From Candidatus Dormiibacterota bacterium (GTDB taxonomy: Bacteria; Chloroflexota; Dormibacteria; Aeolococcales; Bog-877): DNA of 42,319 bases. The notes beneath the pieces were generated by a model, which did not search any database, was not told the origin of the DNA, and worked only from the letters and a program-made list of their open reading frames with translations. The stretch is from contig DAHUZL010000185.1 in assembly GCA_027306655.1 (NCBI GenBank), positions 1 to 42,319 of the forward strand, written 5' to 3'. Both the position numbers and the translations under genes were made by a program. This document shows, one piece after another, positions 1 to 8,005 of the stretch; positions within the stretch are counted from its first letter, which is position 1, and each line of letters begins with the position of its first letter.

Positions 1-97
1 CCGCCGGCTGACCTCAGCCGCGCGCCCGACCCCGCCCGCGCCGCCGCCCCGTCCCGGGGGCGGGGCGCCCCCGGGCGGCCGCGGTTCCGCGCTCGCG

Positions 98-997
98 GTG
101 CTGGCACTCGCCAACGTGCTCTGGGCGGGCTCGTACGTCGCCGGCAAGGCCGTCCTCGCCAGCTGGCCGTTTGCCAGCCTCAACATGCTCCGCTTCACGA
201 TCGCCGCGGTGGTGCTCTCTCCCGTGCTCTGGCGCGGCCGCCACCAGCTCCCCCGCACCGCCCCCGACCGCTGGCGGATCGTCGCCATGTGCGGGCTCGG
301 GTTCGGCGCCACCAAGGCCCTGGAGTACCTCGGCCTCAGCCTCACCTCGGCGACCGACACCGCGCTCCTGATCGCGGCGGAGGGGCTGGCCACGGTCGGG
401 CTCAGCTGGCTGTTCCTGCGGGAGCGGATCGGGCGGGTGCAGGCGCTGGGGTTGGCCGCCGGGCTGGTCGGCGTGTACCTGGTGGTGGAGGGCGGCGTGC
501 GGCTCCCCACCGGCCTCGCCGGGCCGGGGACGCTCGGCAACGTCCTGGTGGTGCTGGCGCTGGTGTTCGAGGCCGGCTTCACGATCGTCGGCGCGACCAT
601 CGCCGCGCGCTACCCGCCGCTGCTGATCACCGCCGCGGTCGTGACCGGCAGCCTGGTCGTGTGGTGGCCGGCCGGTCTTGCCTCCCTTGCCCTTCGCGGC
701 TGGCCGGGGCTCACCCCGGCGGGGGTCCTGGGCGCCGTCTACATGGGCCTGATCAGCACCGCCGTCTGCTATTGGGCCTGGTTCTTCGGCCTCCGCCGTG
801 TCCGTCCGGGATCGCTCGCCCCCCTGCTCTTCATCCAGCCGGTGGTGGGGACCCTGCTCGCGGTCTGGATCCGAGGGGAGCGTCCGGGGGCGGCGACCCT
901 GCTCGGCGGCGCGCTCGTCCTCGGCGGGGTGGCGACGGTGGTGCGGGAGCGGCGCCCGGGGCCGCGGGTGGTTCCGGCCGGCGCCGGTCCCGCCTGA
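98..997 (+). CDS. EamA/DMT-superfamily membrane transporter
   Basis: This is a hydrophobic protein of about 299 residues with the two-fold EamA (drug/metabolite transporter) repeat and about ten membrane helices. The opening helix reads NVLWAGSYVAGKA, typical of EamA proteins. The second repeat starts near residue 150 (NVLVVLALVFEAGF) and contains the usual conserved GLISTAVCYWAWFFGLRRV stretch. The substrate cannot be deduced; relatives export amino acids or metabolites. The GTG at 98 is a provisional start, because the frame stays open to base 1 and the first helix probably begins a few residues earlier, so the true start may lie outside the window. It stops at a TGA at 995-997, and nothing upstream is visible. 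Confidence 0.85.
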   Translation: MLALANVLWAGSYVAGKAVLASWPFASLNMLRFTIAAVVLSPVLWRGRHQLPRTAPDRWRIVAMCGLGFGATKALEYLGLSLTSATDTALLIAAEGLATVGLSWLFLRERIGRVQALGLAAGLVGVYLVVEGGVRLPTGLAGPGTLGNVLVVLALVFEAGFTIVGATIAARYPPLLITAAVVTGSLVVWWPAGLASLALRGWPGLTPAGVLGAVYMGLISTAVCYWAWFFGLRRVRPGSLAPLLFIQPVVGTLLAVWIRGERPGAATLLGGALVLGGVATVVRERRPGPRVVPAGAGPA

Positions 998-1062
998 CCG
1001 CCGTCCGCGCGCGCCACGGCCGTTGCCACGGCGGTGTCGCGCGGCCTTCACAGTACGGTGAA

Positions 1063-1086
1063 GGCGCCCCCAACCGGGGGGGTGCC
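1063..1086. terminator. GC-rich hairpin between convergent genes
   Basis: GGCGCCCCC at 1063-1071 pairs with GGGGGTGCC at 1078-1086 (9 bp, one G-T pair, 6-nt loop). It lies between the ends of the DMT transporter and glutamine synthetase genes, which converge. There is no T-tract, so it is a candidate bidirectional terminator only by position. Confidence 0.35.
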
Positions 1087-1260
1087 GCCTATCCTCTGCT
1101 GGTCGGGCGCCCCGCGATCCCCCGCTTCCCTCGGGTGCTCGGCAGTCCCTCCCTCTCGCGCCGGGCCCCCTCCCGGCGCCCCACCGCCGCCCCGGAATCG
1201 CTCCGGAGCGGCGGTTGGTGTGTCTGGGGGGTCCCGCCCTGGCCCCCTGGCGCCGTCGGG

Positions 1261-2712
1261 TCAGGCGTCGCTATAGAGGAAGAACTCGTAGGGATGGGGG
1301 CGGAGCCGGACCGGGTCCACCTCGCGGCTGCGCTTGTAGGCGATCCAGGTGTCGATCACGTCCGGGGTGAAGACGTCGCCCCTGAGGAGGAAGTCGTGGT
1401 CGCCCGCGAGCGCGTCCAGCACCTCGCCGAGGCTGCCGGGGAGGTCTCTGACTCGGGCCGCCTCGGGGCCCTGGAGCTCGTAGAGGTCGGCCTCCACCGG
1501 GGCCGGCGGCTCGATCCGATGGGCGATCCCGTCGAGGCCGGCCATCAGCATCGACGCGAAGGCCAAGTAGGGATTGCAGGTGGGGTCGGGGGAGCGGAAC
1601 TCCAGCCGGCGCGCCTCGGGCTTCTCGCTGTAGGTGGGGATCCGGATGCAGGCGGAGCGGTTGCGGGCCGAGTAGGCGAGCTTGATCGGCGCCTCGTAGC
1701 CCGGCACCAGGCGGCGGTAGCTGTTGGTGGTGGGCGCGGCGAAGGCGAGCAGCGCCGGCGCATGGGCGAGCAGGCCGCCGATGTACCAGCGAGCGAGGTC
1801 GCTGAGGCGGGCGTAGCCGTTCTCGTCGTAGAACAGGGGCGTCCCCTCGCGCCAGAGCGACTGGTGGGTGTGCATGCCGCTGCCGTTGTCGCCGAAGAGA
1901 GGCTTGGGCATGAAGGTGGCGACGAAACCGTGCTGCTGGCAGACGTTCCTCACCACGTACTTGAAGATCTGCACCTTGTCGGCCATCGTCACCAGGGTGT
2001 CGTAGCGCATGTCGATCTCGGTCTGGCCGGCGGTGCCCACCTCGTGGTGGTGGACCTCGACGTCGATCCCGGCCGCGATCAGGGCCAGCGTGATCCGGCT
2101 GCGCAGGTCCTGGAGCTTGTCGGTCGGCGGCAGCGGGAAGTAGCCCTCCTTCAGCCGCGGCCGGTAGCCCAGGTTGGGGCTGCCGTTCTGGCCGCTGTTC
2201 CAGATCCCCTCGATGGAGTCGATGTGGTAGTAGCCCTCGTGCAGGTTCTGGTCGAACCGGATTGAGTTGAAGATGTAGAACTCGCACTCCGGGCCCCAGT
2301 AGCTGGTGTCGGCGACCCCGCTGCGACGGAGGTGCTCCTCCGCCTTGCCGGCGATGTAGCGAGGGTCACGGGAGTAGCGCCCGTGGGTGATGGGATCGAC
2401 GACGTCGCAGGTGAGCGAGAGGGTGGGCACCTCCAGCACCGGGTCCACGAAGGCGGTGCGGGGGTCGGGGTGGAGGAGGAGGTCGCTCTCGTGGATCGCC
2501 TGGAAACCCCGGATGCTGCTGCCGTCGAACCCGATCCCGTCCCGGAATAGGTCCTCGGTCAGCTCGCTGATCGGGACGCTGAAGTGCTGCCAGCTCCCGA
2601 TCAGGTCGGTGAAGCGGACGTCGACGATCCTCACCCCCTGGTCCCGGGCGAATGCGATCACCGCCCCGGGGTCGGTGGTGGTCCCCCTCGCCACGTACTC
2701 GTCGATGGCCAC
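1261..2712 (-). CDS. glnA: Glutamine synthetase type I
   Basis: Glutamine synthetase condenses ammonia and glutamate to glutamine with ATP in the cytoplasm. The 483-residue length fits GSI. Family motifs run in order: FDGSSI (62-67), ECEFYIF (142-148), HHHEVGTAGQTEID (221-234), MPKPLFGDNGSGMHTHQSLW (268-287), NSYRRLVPGYEAP (330-342), RSACIRIP (352-359) and RRLEFRSPDPTCNPYLA (368-384). Residues around Tyr411 (DLYEL) resemble the adenylylation loop (NLYDL) of GSI-beta enzymes, so control by adenylylation is possible but inferred. The GTG start has GAGGAG six bases upstream. It is the last of three minus-strand genes after the Flp pilin and ferredoxin, with a 186-bp gap that probably carries its own promoter. 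Confidence 0.97.
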   Translation of the reverse strand: MAIDEYVARGTTTDPGAVIAFARDQGVRIVDVRFTDLIGSWQHFSVPISELTEDLFRDGIGFDGSSIRGFQAIHESDLLLHPDPRTAFVDPVLEVPTLSLTCDVVDPITHGRYSRDPRYIAGKAEEHLRRSGVADTSYWGPECEFYIFNSIRFDQNLHEGYYHIDSIEGIWNSGQNGSPNLGYRPRLKEGYFPLPPTDKLQDLRSRITLALIAAGIDVEVHHHEVGTAGQTEIDMRYDTLVTMADKVQIFKYVVRNVCQQHGFVATFMPKPLFGDNGSGMHTHQSLWREGTPLFYDENGYARLSDLARWYIGGLLAHAPALLAFAAPTTNSYRRLVPGYEAPIKLAYSARNRSACIRIPTYSEKPEARRLEFRSPDPTCNPYLAFASMLMAGLDGIAHRIEPPAPVEADLYELQGPEAARVRDLPGSLGEVLDALAGDHDFLLRGDVFTPDVIDTWIAYKRSREVDPVRLRPHPYEFFLYSDA

Positions 2713-2898
2713 GGCGTCTCCTCACGGGCGTCGCGCCGCCGCCCCGCCGGGGAGCGCGGGCTCCTGGTCCCCGGTGCGAGGACCGTAGCACCCAGGGGAT
2801 CCGGCCCGCCTCGTGCCTTACGCACAATACGACCCGGGCCTATCCTGTGGCCCCCAACCAATGCTCGCCGCCAGCCCCGGCGCCGGGGGCCGCCCCCA

Positions 2899-3186
<288 letters not shown>

Positions 3187-3341
3187 CGGGCCCTATCCCA
3201 CCGGGAGGCGGCCGGGTGCCGGCCGCGGTCTCCCCTCGGTCGCCCCGCCAAGCATCGATTCGATGGTAGCAGAGGGCGGCGGGCGCCCCGCTGCAGGGGA
3301 CGCCGGTCGTCGGCGGCCCGCGACCGGGCCCAGCCCCGCGG

Positions 3342-3560
3342 TCAGCTGGCCTGGGCGATCCCGTTGGAGATGTTGGTGTAGGTCGAGGTGAGGTGCTGGC
3401 CGAAGAACTGGAGCGCGACCAGGACCGCGATCGCCACGAACGTGAGGATGAGCGCGTACTCGACCAGGCCCTGCCCGTCGTCGGACCGCCCGCCCCTCAG
3501 CCAGTCGACGAGGGCCCGTCCCCGGATGCCGATCGTGGTCACCGCTCCAACCAGCTGCAT
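3342..3560 (-). CDS. Flp/Fap-type pilin subunit
   Basis: This 72-residue protein has a positively charged leader of 29 residues. It is followed by QGLVEYALILTFVAIAVLVAL, the signature of Flp (type IVb) pilins. Prepilin peptidase should cut after Gly29, leaving Glu at mature position 5 (Glu34), then one hydrophobic helix. The C-terminal part is short (FFGQHLTSTYTNISNGIAQAS). Flp pilins polymerise outside the membrane into thin adhesive pili made by the Tad apparatus. No tad genes are in this window, so assembly proteins must be encoded elsewhere if the pilin is used. The leader is longer than usual; a start at 3560 is the only ATG available. Confidence 0.9.
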   Translation of the reverse strand: MQLVGAVTTIGIRGRALVDWLRGGRSDDGQGLVEYALILTFVAIAVLVALQFFGQHLTSTYTNISNGIAQAS

Positions 3561-3760
3561 GGCGCCATCCTAGCCACCCGAAAGGACTTCCACCCCGGCG
3601 GCAGAGGGTCGTTACCCACTCGTCGCGGATCGGTGCGGCCGCCGTCATCGAAGGGGCGGGGTCGGTCGCCGACTCCCGACTGCACGCCGCCTCCTCGCCG
3701 CTTCCATAGAATTGCCCAGACGCCGGGCCGGCCCCGGACCGACCGCTGGAGCTTGTCGCC

Positions 3761-4495
3761 GTGTGGAACCCCGTGCCCGTCTCCGCCCTGCCGCGCCTGG
3801 AGCGCCTGGGCGCGGCGGTGATCGACTTCCTGATCCTGCTGGTCCCCGAGTTCGTCTGCTTCGACCTGCTCGCGGGCGGTGTCTTCGCGCGCTACGCCCG
3901 GTACCTGCGCCTCCACCCTCACGCCACCGTCACCCAGGCGCTCCATGCCGCGCCCGGGCTCCCGGTCGACCTCGCCCGCGTGGTGGTCCTCTCCGAGCTG
4001 GTGACGGCCGTCTACCTCATCGGCTGCGTGCTCGCCTTCGGGGGGACCGCGGGCAAGCTCCTGCTCGGCCTCCGGGTCACCTCGGTGTCGGGACGGCCGC
4101 TCTCCGCCCGCGACGCCGTGCTGCGGTCGTCGGCCTTCTGGCTGCCGGCGCTGCTCACCTACCTGGTGCCGTTCCTGGGGTTCGTCCTCTGGGTCGCGGT
4201 GTACGTCGGCGGCACCGGGATGATCGTCTCGCGGCCCGACCGGCGCGGGCTCGAGGACTTCCTCGGGCGGTCGATCGTCGTCTACCGGGCCCAGGCCGGA
4301 ACCCCCTTGAGCGCCCTCGTCGGGATCGACCGCGGGCTCCCGCCGGCCGGGGGCGCGGGGGGCCGCCGGGGGCGCGCGGCGACCGGCGGCCATCTGCCCG
4401 GGTGGGGCCCGACCGCCGCCGATCCGGCAGCGCCGGAGCCGCCGGCACCGCCGCCCGCGCCGGGAGCGCCGCCGGGGGACGCCTCCCGGCGCTGA
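3761..4495 (+). CDS. RDD-family membrane protein
   Basis: This is a 244-residue RDD-domain protein. The N-terminal part (LPRLERLGAAVIDFLILLVPE) carries the R..D pattern of the first helix. A second helix spans about residues 77-95, followed by GGTAGKLLLGLRVTSVSGRPLS, the conserved RDD loop. A third hydrophobic stretch runs at about 128-155. Residues from about 185 are Pro/Ala/Gly-rich and probably disordered. RDD proteins have no single known function; some are Na+/H+ antiporters, and others accompany secretion or signalling genes. The start is a GTG; an A/T-rich TAGAAT about 50 bp upstream may be a -10 element. A 218-residue SRPBCC-like gene follows on the same strand. Confidence 0.85.
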   Translation: MWNPVPVSALPRLERLGAAVIDFLILLVPEFVCFDLLAGGVFARYARYLRLHPHATVTQALHAAPGLPVDLARVVVLSELVTAVYLIGCVLAFGGTAGKLLLGLRVTSVSGRPLSARDAVLRSSAFWLPALLTYLVPFLGFVLWVAVYVGGTGMIVSRPDRRGLEDFLGRSIVVYRAQAGTPLSALVGIDRGLPPAGGAGGRRGRAATGGHLPGWGPTAADPAAPEPPAPPPAPGAPPGDASRR

Positions 4496-4577
4496 CGGTC
4501 CGCCCAGCGCCCGATGGCTCGCCCCGTGAGCGGCGGGTGTATGGTCGCCGCGGCAGGATCGTGGAGGAGGGCTCGGG

Positions 4578-5234
4578 GTGGTGACCGTCCAGGAGGAGTG
4601 GCGGCTCCCCCACCCCCCTGAGCGCGTGCTGGCCCGGCTGACGGGGCGGATGCCGCTCGGCGGGAGGGTCCCCGGGCTGGAGCCGTCGTCGGCGCCCGGT
4701 GCGCCGGGACGCCTTCGGGTCCGGCTCGGCGCCGGCCAGGTCACGCTCCTCGGGCGCGGCACCCTCCGGACGCTCGCGGACCAAGCCGGGGAGCGGCACC
4801 TGCGGTGGGAGGCGGAGGGCCGGCGCGCCCGCGGCGCCGGCACCGCCCGGGTTCACGCGGACCTCCGACTCCAGCCCCACGGTCGTGGGACCCTGGTGCG
4901 GCTATCGGCCGACGCCGAGCTCCTCGACTGGCCCGATCCCCCCGACGAGGGGGCCGTGGAGGCAGCCCTCCGCCACCTGCTCACGGCGGCCCGGCGGGCG
5001 GCGGTCCGCGCGCTCGCCGCCGACGACGTCGCGGCCACGCCGCGCCTCGCCGTCGTCCCCCCGGCCGAGGTGGTCCCGGCGGCCGCCCCCTCCCGGGCTG
5101 ACGGGCTCGCCCCCCCGGGCGCCCGACTCTGGCGGGCGGCACGCGACAACTGGCCGGTCGGGGTGCTCCTGGTGGGGGCCGGGGCGGCGATGGCGGTCTG
5201 GCGCGGCGCGAGCGGCCGGCGCGGACACCGTTGA
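4578..5234 (+). CDS. CoxG/SRPBCC-like protein with C-terminal membrane anchor
   Basis: This 218-residue protein has an N-terminal part (about 1-145) that resembles the CoxG (CO dehydrogenase subunit G) branch of the SRPBCC fold. The pattern is EEWRLPHPPERVLARLTG at the start, then alternating strands (LRVRLGAGQVTLLGRGTL, GTARVHADLRLQPHGRGTLVRLSADAEL), then a C-terminal amphipathic helix. A Pro/Ala linker follows, and a single hydrophobic segment (VGVLLVGAGAAMAVW, about 195-210) would anchor it to the membrane. No CO dehydrogenase genes are nearby, so the role is open; ligand or lipid binding is the family theme. The GTG at 4578 follows GGAGGAGGG at 4562-4570; a GTG at 4581 is an alternative. 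Confidence 0.6.
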   Translation: MVTVQEEWRLPHPPERVLARLTGRMPLGGRVPGLEPSSAPGAPGRLRVRLGAGQVTLLGRGTLRTLADQAGERHLRWEAEGRRARGAGTARVHADLRLQPHGRGTLVRLSADAELLDWPDPPDEGAVEAALRHLLTAARRAAVRALAADDVAATPRLAVVPPAEVVPAAAPSRADGLAPPGARLWRAARDNWPVGVLLVGAGAAMAVWRGASGRRGHR

Positions 5235-5271
5235 GCCCCCGCCGGGACGAGGCTCCGCCGGGACGGGGCTC
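5233..5271. terminator. Hairpin and near-repeat between convergent genes
   Basis: GAGCCCC (5233-5239) pairs with GGGGCTC (5265-5271), overlapping the stops of the SRPBCC gene and ricT, which converge here. Inside is a near-perfect tandem repeat of CGCCGGGACG followed by AGGCTC or GGGCTC. It is a candidate bidirectional terminator without a T-tract. Confidence 0.35.
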
Positions 5272-6124
5272 AGGCGCGCCGCGGGCGGCGGCGCGGCCCC
5301 GGGGCCGGACGTGCCGGCGCCCGCGGCTCGGTGGCGAGGGTCGCCGCCGGGACGGCCACCACGGTCCCGCTCTCGGTGAGGGTGACCAGCACCTGCTCGC
5401 GGACCATGTTCAGGTCGGCGACGGTCCCGGCCGCCCCCTCCACCTCCACCTGCGCCCCCACCGGCGGCAGCCGTCGGCGCAGGTCCACGTACTGCTCGTT
5501 CTCGTACTGGAGGCAGCACTTCAGCTTGCCGCACATCCCGTTGAGGCGTGAGGGGTTGAGGGGCAGGCCCTGCTCCTTCGCCATCTTGATCGTGACCGGG
5601 ACGAACTCCTTGAGCCAGCTGGAACAGCAGAGTCGCCGGCCGCACGGCCCGTAGCCGTCCTGGAGGCGGGCCTCGTCGCGCGCCCCGACCTGGCGCAGCT
5701 CCACGCGGCAGCGCAGGCGGGTGGCGAGCTCCTGGGCCAGGTCCCGCGATTCCACCCGCCGCTCGGTGGTGAAGTCGAAGAGGATGCGGGTGCCGTCGAA
5801 GCTCAGCTCCGCCCGCGCCATCTTCACCGCCAGACCCTGCGCCCGCACCAGCTCGCGGGCGGCGCGCATCACCTCGGGGATGCGGGCGTCCAGCTCGGCC
5901 CGTCGCCCCCTGTCCTCGTCGGTGGCACGGCGCCGGATCGGTGGGAGCGGGCTGGGGCAGAGCCCGGCATCGACCTCGACCTCGGCCATGACGACCTCGC
6001 CGATCTCGGGCCCGCGGGCGGTGTCGGCCACCACCAGCTCCCCGGGAGCGAAGGACTGGCCCTCGGGGTCGTAGTAGTTGAGCGGGCCGTGGCGGCGGAA
6101 CTTGACGCCGACGACGAGGGGCAC
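5270..6124 (-). CDS. ricT: PSP1-domain protein, RicT/YaaT family
   Basis: This 284-residue PSP1/RicT (YaaT) protein has an N-terminal VVGVKFRRHGPLNYYD segment and the two family cysteine motifs GPCGRRLCCSSWL (Cys161, 166, 167) and GMCGKLKCCLQYE (Cys198, 203, 204). In Bacillus, RicT with RicA and RicF carries iron-sulfur clusters and steers RNase Y mRNA processing. Whether RicA/F exist here is unknown. The GTG at 6124 is chosen because it lies 8 nt after the holB stop with GAGGT overlapping that stop. An in-frame ATG at 6196 would overlap holB by 64 nt and adds a low-complexity Arg/Ala leader. The holB-ricT order is a classic conserved pair in Gram-positive bacteria. The C-terminal 25 residues are basic and Pro-rich. 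Confidence 0.92.
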   Translation of the reverse strand: MPLVVGVKFRRHGPLNYYDPEGQSFAPGELVVADTARGPEIGEVVMAEVEVDAGLCPSPLPPIRRRATDEDRGRRAELDARIPEVMRAARELVRAQGLAVKMARAELSFDGTRILFDFTTERRVESRDLAQELATRLRCRVELRQVGARDEARLQDGYGPCGRRLCCSSWLKEFVPVTIKMAKEQGLPLNPSRLNGMCGKLKCCLQYENEQYVDLRRRLPPVGAQVEVEGAAGTVADLNMVREQVLVTLTESGTVVAVPAATLATEPRAPARPAPGPRRRPRRA

Positions 6125-6132
6125 CGCGGACC

Positions 6133-7158
6133 TCAGGCCCCGCCCGGCGCGGCGGCCGGCGCCAGCGCGGGCGGCGCCGGGGCCCGTCCGAAGCACCGCA
6201 GCAGGAGGCGGTCGAGCACCAGGCGGGGGCTGGCGTTCCCGGCCAGCCGCTGCTGGCTCTGGTGGAGGTCGTCCAGCCGGGCCAGGCTGCCCTCAAGCCC
6301 GATCGCGCCGGCCCAGGTGGCGGCCGGGGCCCGGAACCGGCCCCACCGCACGAGCTCGGGCGCCCCCGCCGCGATACGGCACACGTCCCGGAGGAACGCC
6401 GTCCAGCTCCTGGCCGCCTCGCGCGCGCCCTCGGCGTCGGTCCCGAGCTCGGCGGCCAGGTCGAGCCACCCGTCCGGGCCCTGGCCCGCCCCGCCCAGCA
6501 GACGCTCCACCGACGCCTCGGCCCGGGCGGCGCACGCCGGGTCGGCGGCCAGGGCCAGCGCGCGCCCCGGCCGGCCGTCGGCGAGGGTCACCGCGGTCTC
6601 GACCGCCCGTGGGTCGGCCCCGGGTCGGGCCCGGAGCCAGTCGCCGATCGCCGCCGCGGGGACGGCCCCGAGCCCCAGGGGCTGGCAGCGGCTCGGCAGC
6701 GTCGGGGGCAGGTGCTCGTGCTGCGGCCGGGCGGTCGTGAGAAGCAGGACCGTGCCGGGCGGTGGCTCCTCCAGCAGTCGCAGCAGGCTGTTGGCGGCCT
6801 CGTCGGTGAGCCGCTCGGCGTTGGCGATCAGGACGGCCCGGCGCCCCCCGGCATAGGGGGTGCGGCTGAGGACGTGCTGGAGGGAGGGCCCGAGCGGTCC
6901 CACCTCGCCGCCGCAGATGCGCTCCACCCGGCAGCTCCCCGGCTCGTCGTCCGCCCAGAAGTCGGGGTGGGCATCCACCCCGCCCGGGGTGTCAACCGCC
7001 TCCAGGCACTCCGCCGCCAGCGCCCGCGCGAGGGTGGTCTTGCCGACCTGGTCGGGGCCGGTGATCCAGTAGGCGTGGGCCAGACGGTCCCGCTCCAGCT
7101 GGCGGCGCAGGAGCGCCACCGCTCGTTGGTGGCCGACGAGGTCGTCGAACGTCGGCAT
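6133..7158 (-). CDS. holB: DNA polymerase III delta-prime subunit
   Basis: This is a 341-residue clamp-loader subunit. The N-terminus MPTFDDLVGHQRAVALL is the delta-prime/DnaX opening. The P-loop GPDQVGKTT spans 34-42, and NSLLRLLEEPPPGTVLLLTT and the SRC motif (LPSRCQPL) follow in the usual order. The zinc-binding cysteines typical of many delta-prime proteins are reduced to an SCRVERICGG segment. It works with the gamma/tau and delta subunits to load the sliding clamp. It lies directly upstream of ricT; the thymidylate kinase gene often found before holB is absent, and livF precedes it instead by 52 bp. The C-terminus ends in a low-complexity Ala/Pro tail. Confidence 0.93.
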   Translation of the reverse strand: MPTFDDLVGHQRAVALLRRQLERDRLAHAYWITGPDQVGKTTLARALAAECLEAVDTPGGVDAHPDFWADDEPGSCRVERICGGEVGPLGPSLQHVLSRTPYAGGRRAVLIANAERLTDEAANSLLRLLEEPPPGTVLLLTTARPQHEHLPPTLPSRCQPLGLGAVPAAAIGDWLRARPGADPRAVETAVTLADGRPGRALALAADPACAARAEASVERLLGGAGQGPDGWLDLAAELGTDAEGAREAARSWTAFLRDVCRIAAGAPELVRWGRFRAPAATWAGAIGLEGSLARLDDLHQSQQRLAGNASPRLVLDRLLLRCFGRAPAPPALAPAAAPGGA

Positions 7159-7210
7159 CGGCCGATTCTACGGGACGGGGTTCGGCACCGCGCCGGCCGA
7201 GGCGGCGCCC

Positions 7211-8005
7211 TCATTCGTCGCCGACCAGGGCCGGTCGGGCCCGACCGCCGCCGAGGAAGGTCTCCACGAACTCCGGGCTGGAGATCAGCTCGGCCGGGGT
7301 GCCCTCCAGCTGACACCGGCCCCCGGTCATCACATACGTGCGGTCCGAGACCGCGAGGACCGCTCGGGCCCGCTGCTCGACCACCAGCACCGAGGCCCCG
7401 GTGCGGCTGAGCTGGCGCACGTGCTCGTCGAGCATGGCGCGGGCCAGGGCGGGGGCGAGGTTGGCGGTCGGCTCGTCGAGGATGAACGCCCGCGGCTCCA
7501 GCATGAGGACCCGGCCGATCGCCAGCATCTTGCGCTCGCCGCCGGAGAGGCGGCTGGCCCGGCGGCCCAGCATCTGGCCCAGTCGGGGGAACACCTCCAG
7601 CACCCGGGCCATCCGCCCCGGGACCACCCGGGTGGGCAGCAGATACCCGCCCATCTCCAGGTTCTCCCGCACCGTCAGGGGCGCGAAGACGTCGTCGACC
7701 TGGGGGACATAGCCCACCCCGGACCGGGCGGCGACCTCGGGGGACCAGTTGGTCACGTCGCGCCCGTCCAGGAGCACCCGGCCGCTGAGCGCGGTGACCA
7801 CGCCCACCAGGGCCTTGAGCAGGGTGCTCTTGCCCGATCCGTTCGGCCCCACCACCGACACCACCTCGCCGGGGTCGACATGCACCGACACCGCGTGGAC
7901 GACGGCGCGCCCACCGTAGCCGGCGGAGACGGCGTCGGCGGCCAGCGCGGCTCCCCGCGGCGCCGCGGCGACGCCGGAGTCGGGGGCGGCAGCCTCACCC
8001 GACAA
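7211..8005 (-). CDS. livF: Branched-chain amino-acid ABC transporter, LivF-type ATPase
   Basis: This 264-residue ABC ATPase has Walker A GPNGSGKST (53-61), a Q-loop at YVPQVDDVFAPLTVREN (99-115), the signature LSGGE (153-157) and Walker B FILDEP (174-179). The VVEQRA sequence at the switch is typical of LivF, where Gln replaces the usual His. It powers import of branched-chain amino acids, or a related solute such as urea, with LivG, LivH and LivM on the inner face of the membrane. The start is TTG, supported by GGAGG six bases upstream. It overlaps the end of the livM-livG gene by 11 nt, indicating translational coupling. About 20 variable residues precede the ABC domain. Confidence 0.93.
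   Translation of the reverse strand: MSGEAAAPDSGVAAAPRGAALAADAVSAGYGGRAVVHAVSVHVDPGEVVSVVGPNGSGKSTLLKALVGVVTALSGRVLLDGRDVTNWSPEVAARSGVGYVPQVDDVFAPLTVRENLEMGGYLLPTRVVPGRMARVLEVFPRLGQMLGRRASRLSGGERKMLAIGRVLMLEPRAFILDEPTANLAPALARAMLDEHVRQLSRTGASVLVVEQRARAVLAVSDRTYVMTGGRCQLEGTPAELISSPEFVETFLGGGRARPALVGDE

Noticed and set aside
289-2265. 658-residue plus-strand open frame across the DMT transporter and glnA
   Set aside because: It runs antisense to a perfectly conserved glutamine synthetase and has no family motifs; high GC keeps this frame open by chance.
2713-2898. Possible glutamine riboswitch or similar leader before glnA
   Set aside because: The gap was checked for a conserved glnA-type RNA core; only GC-rich inverted repeats were seen.
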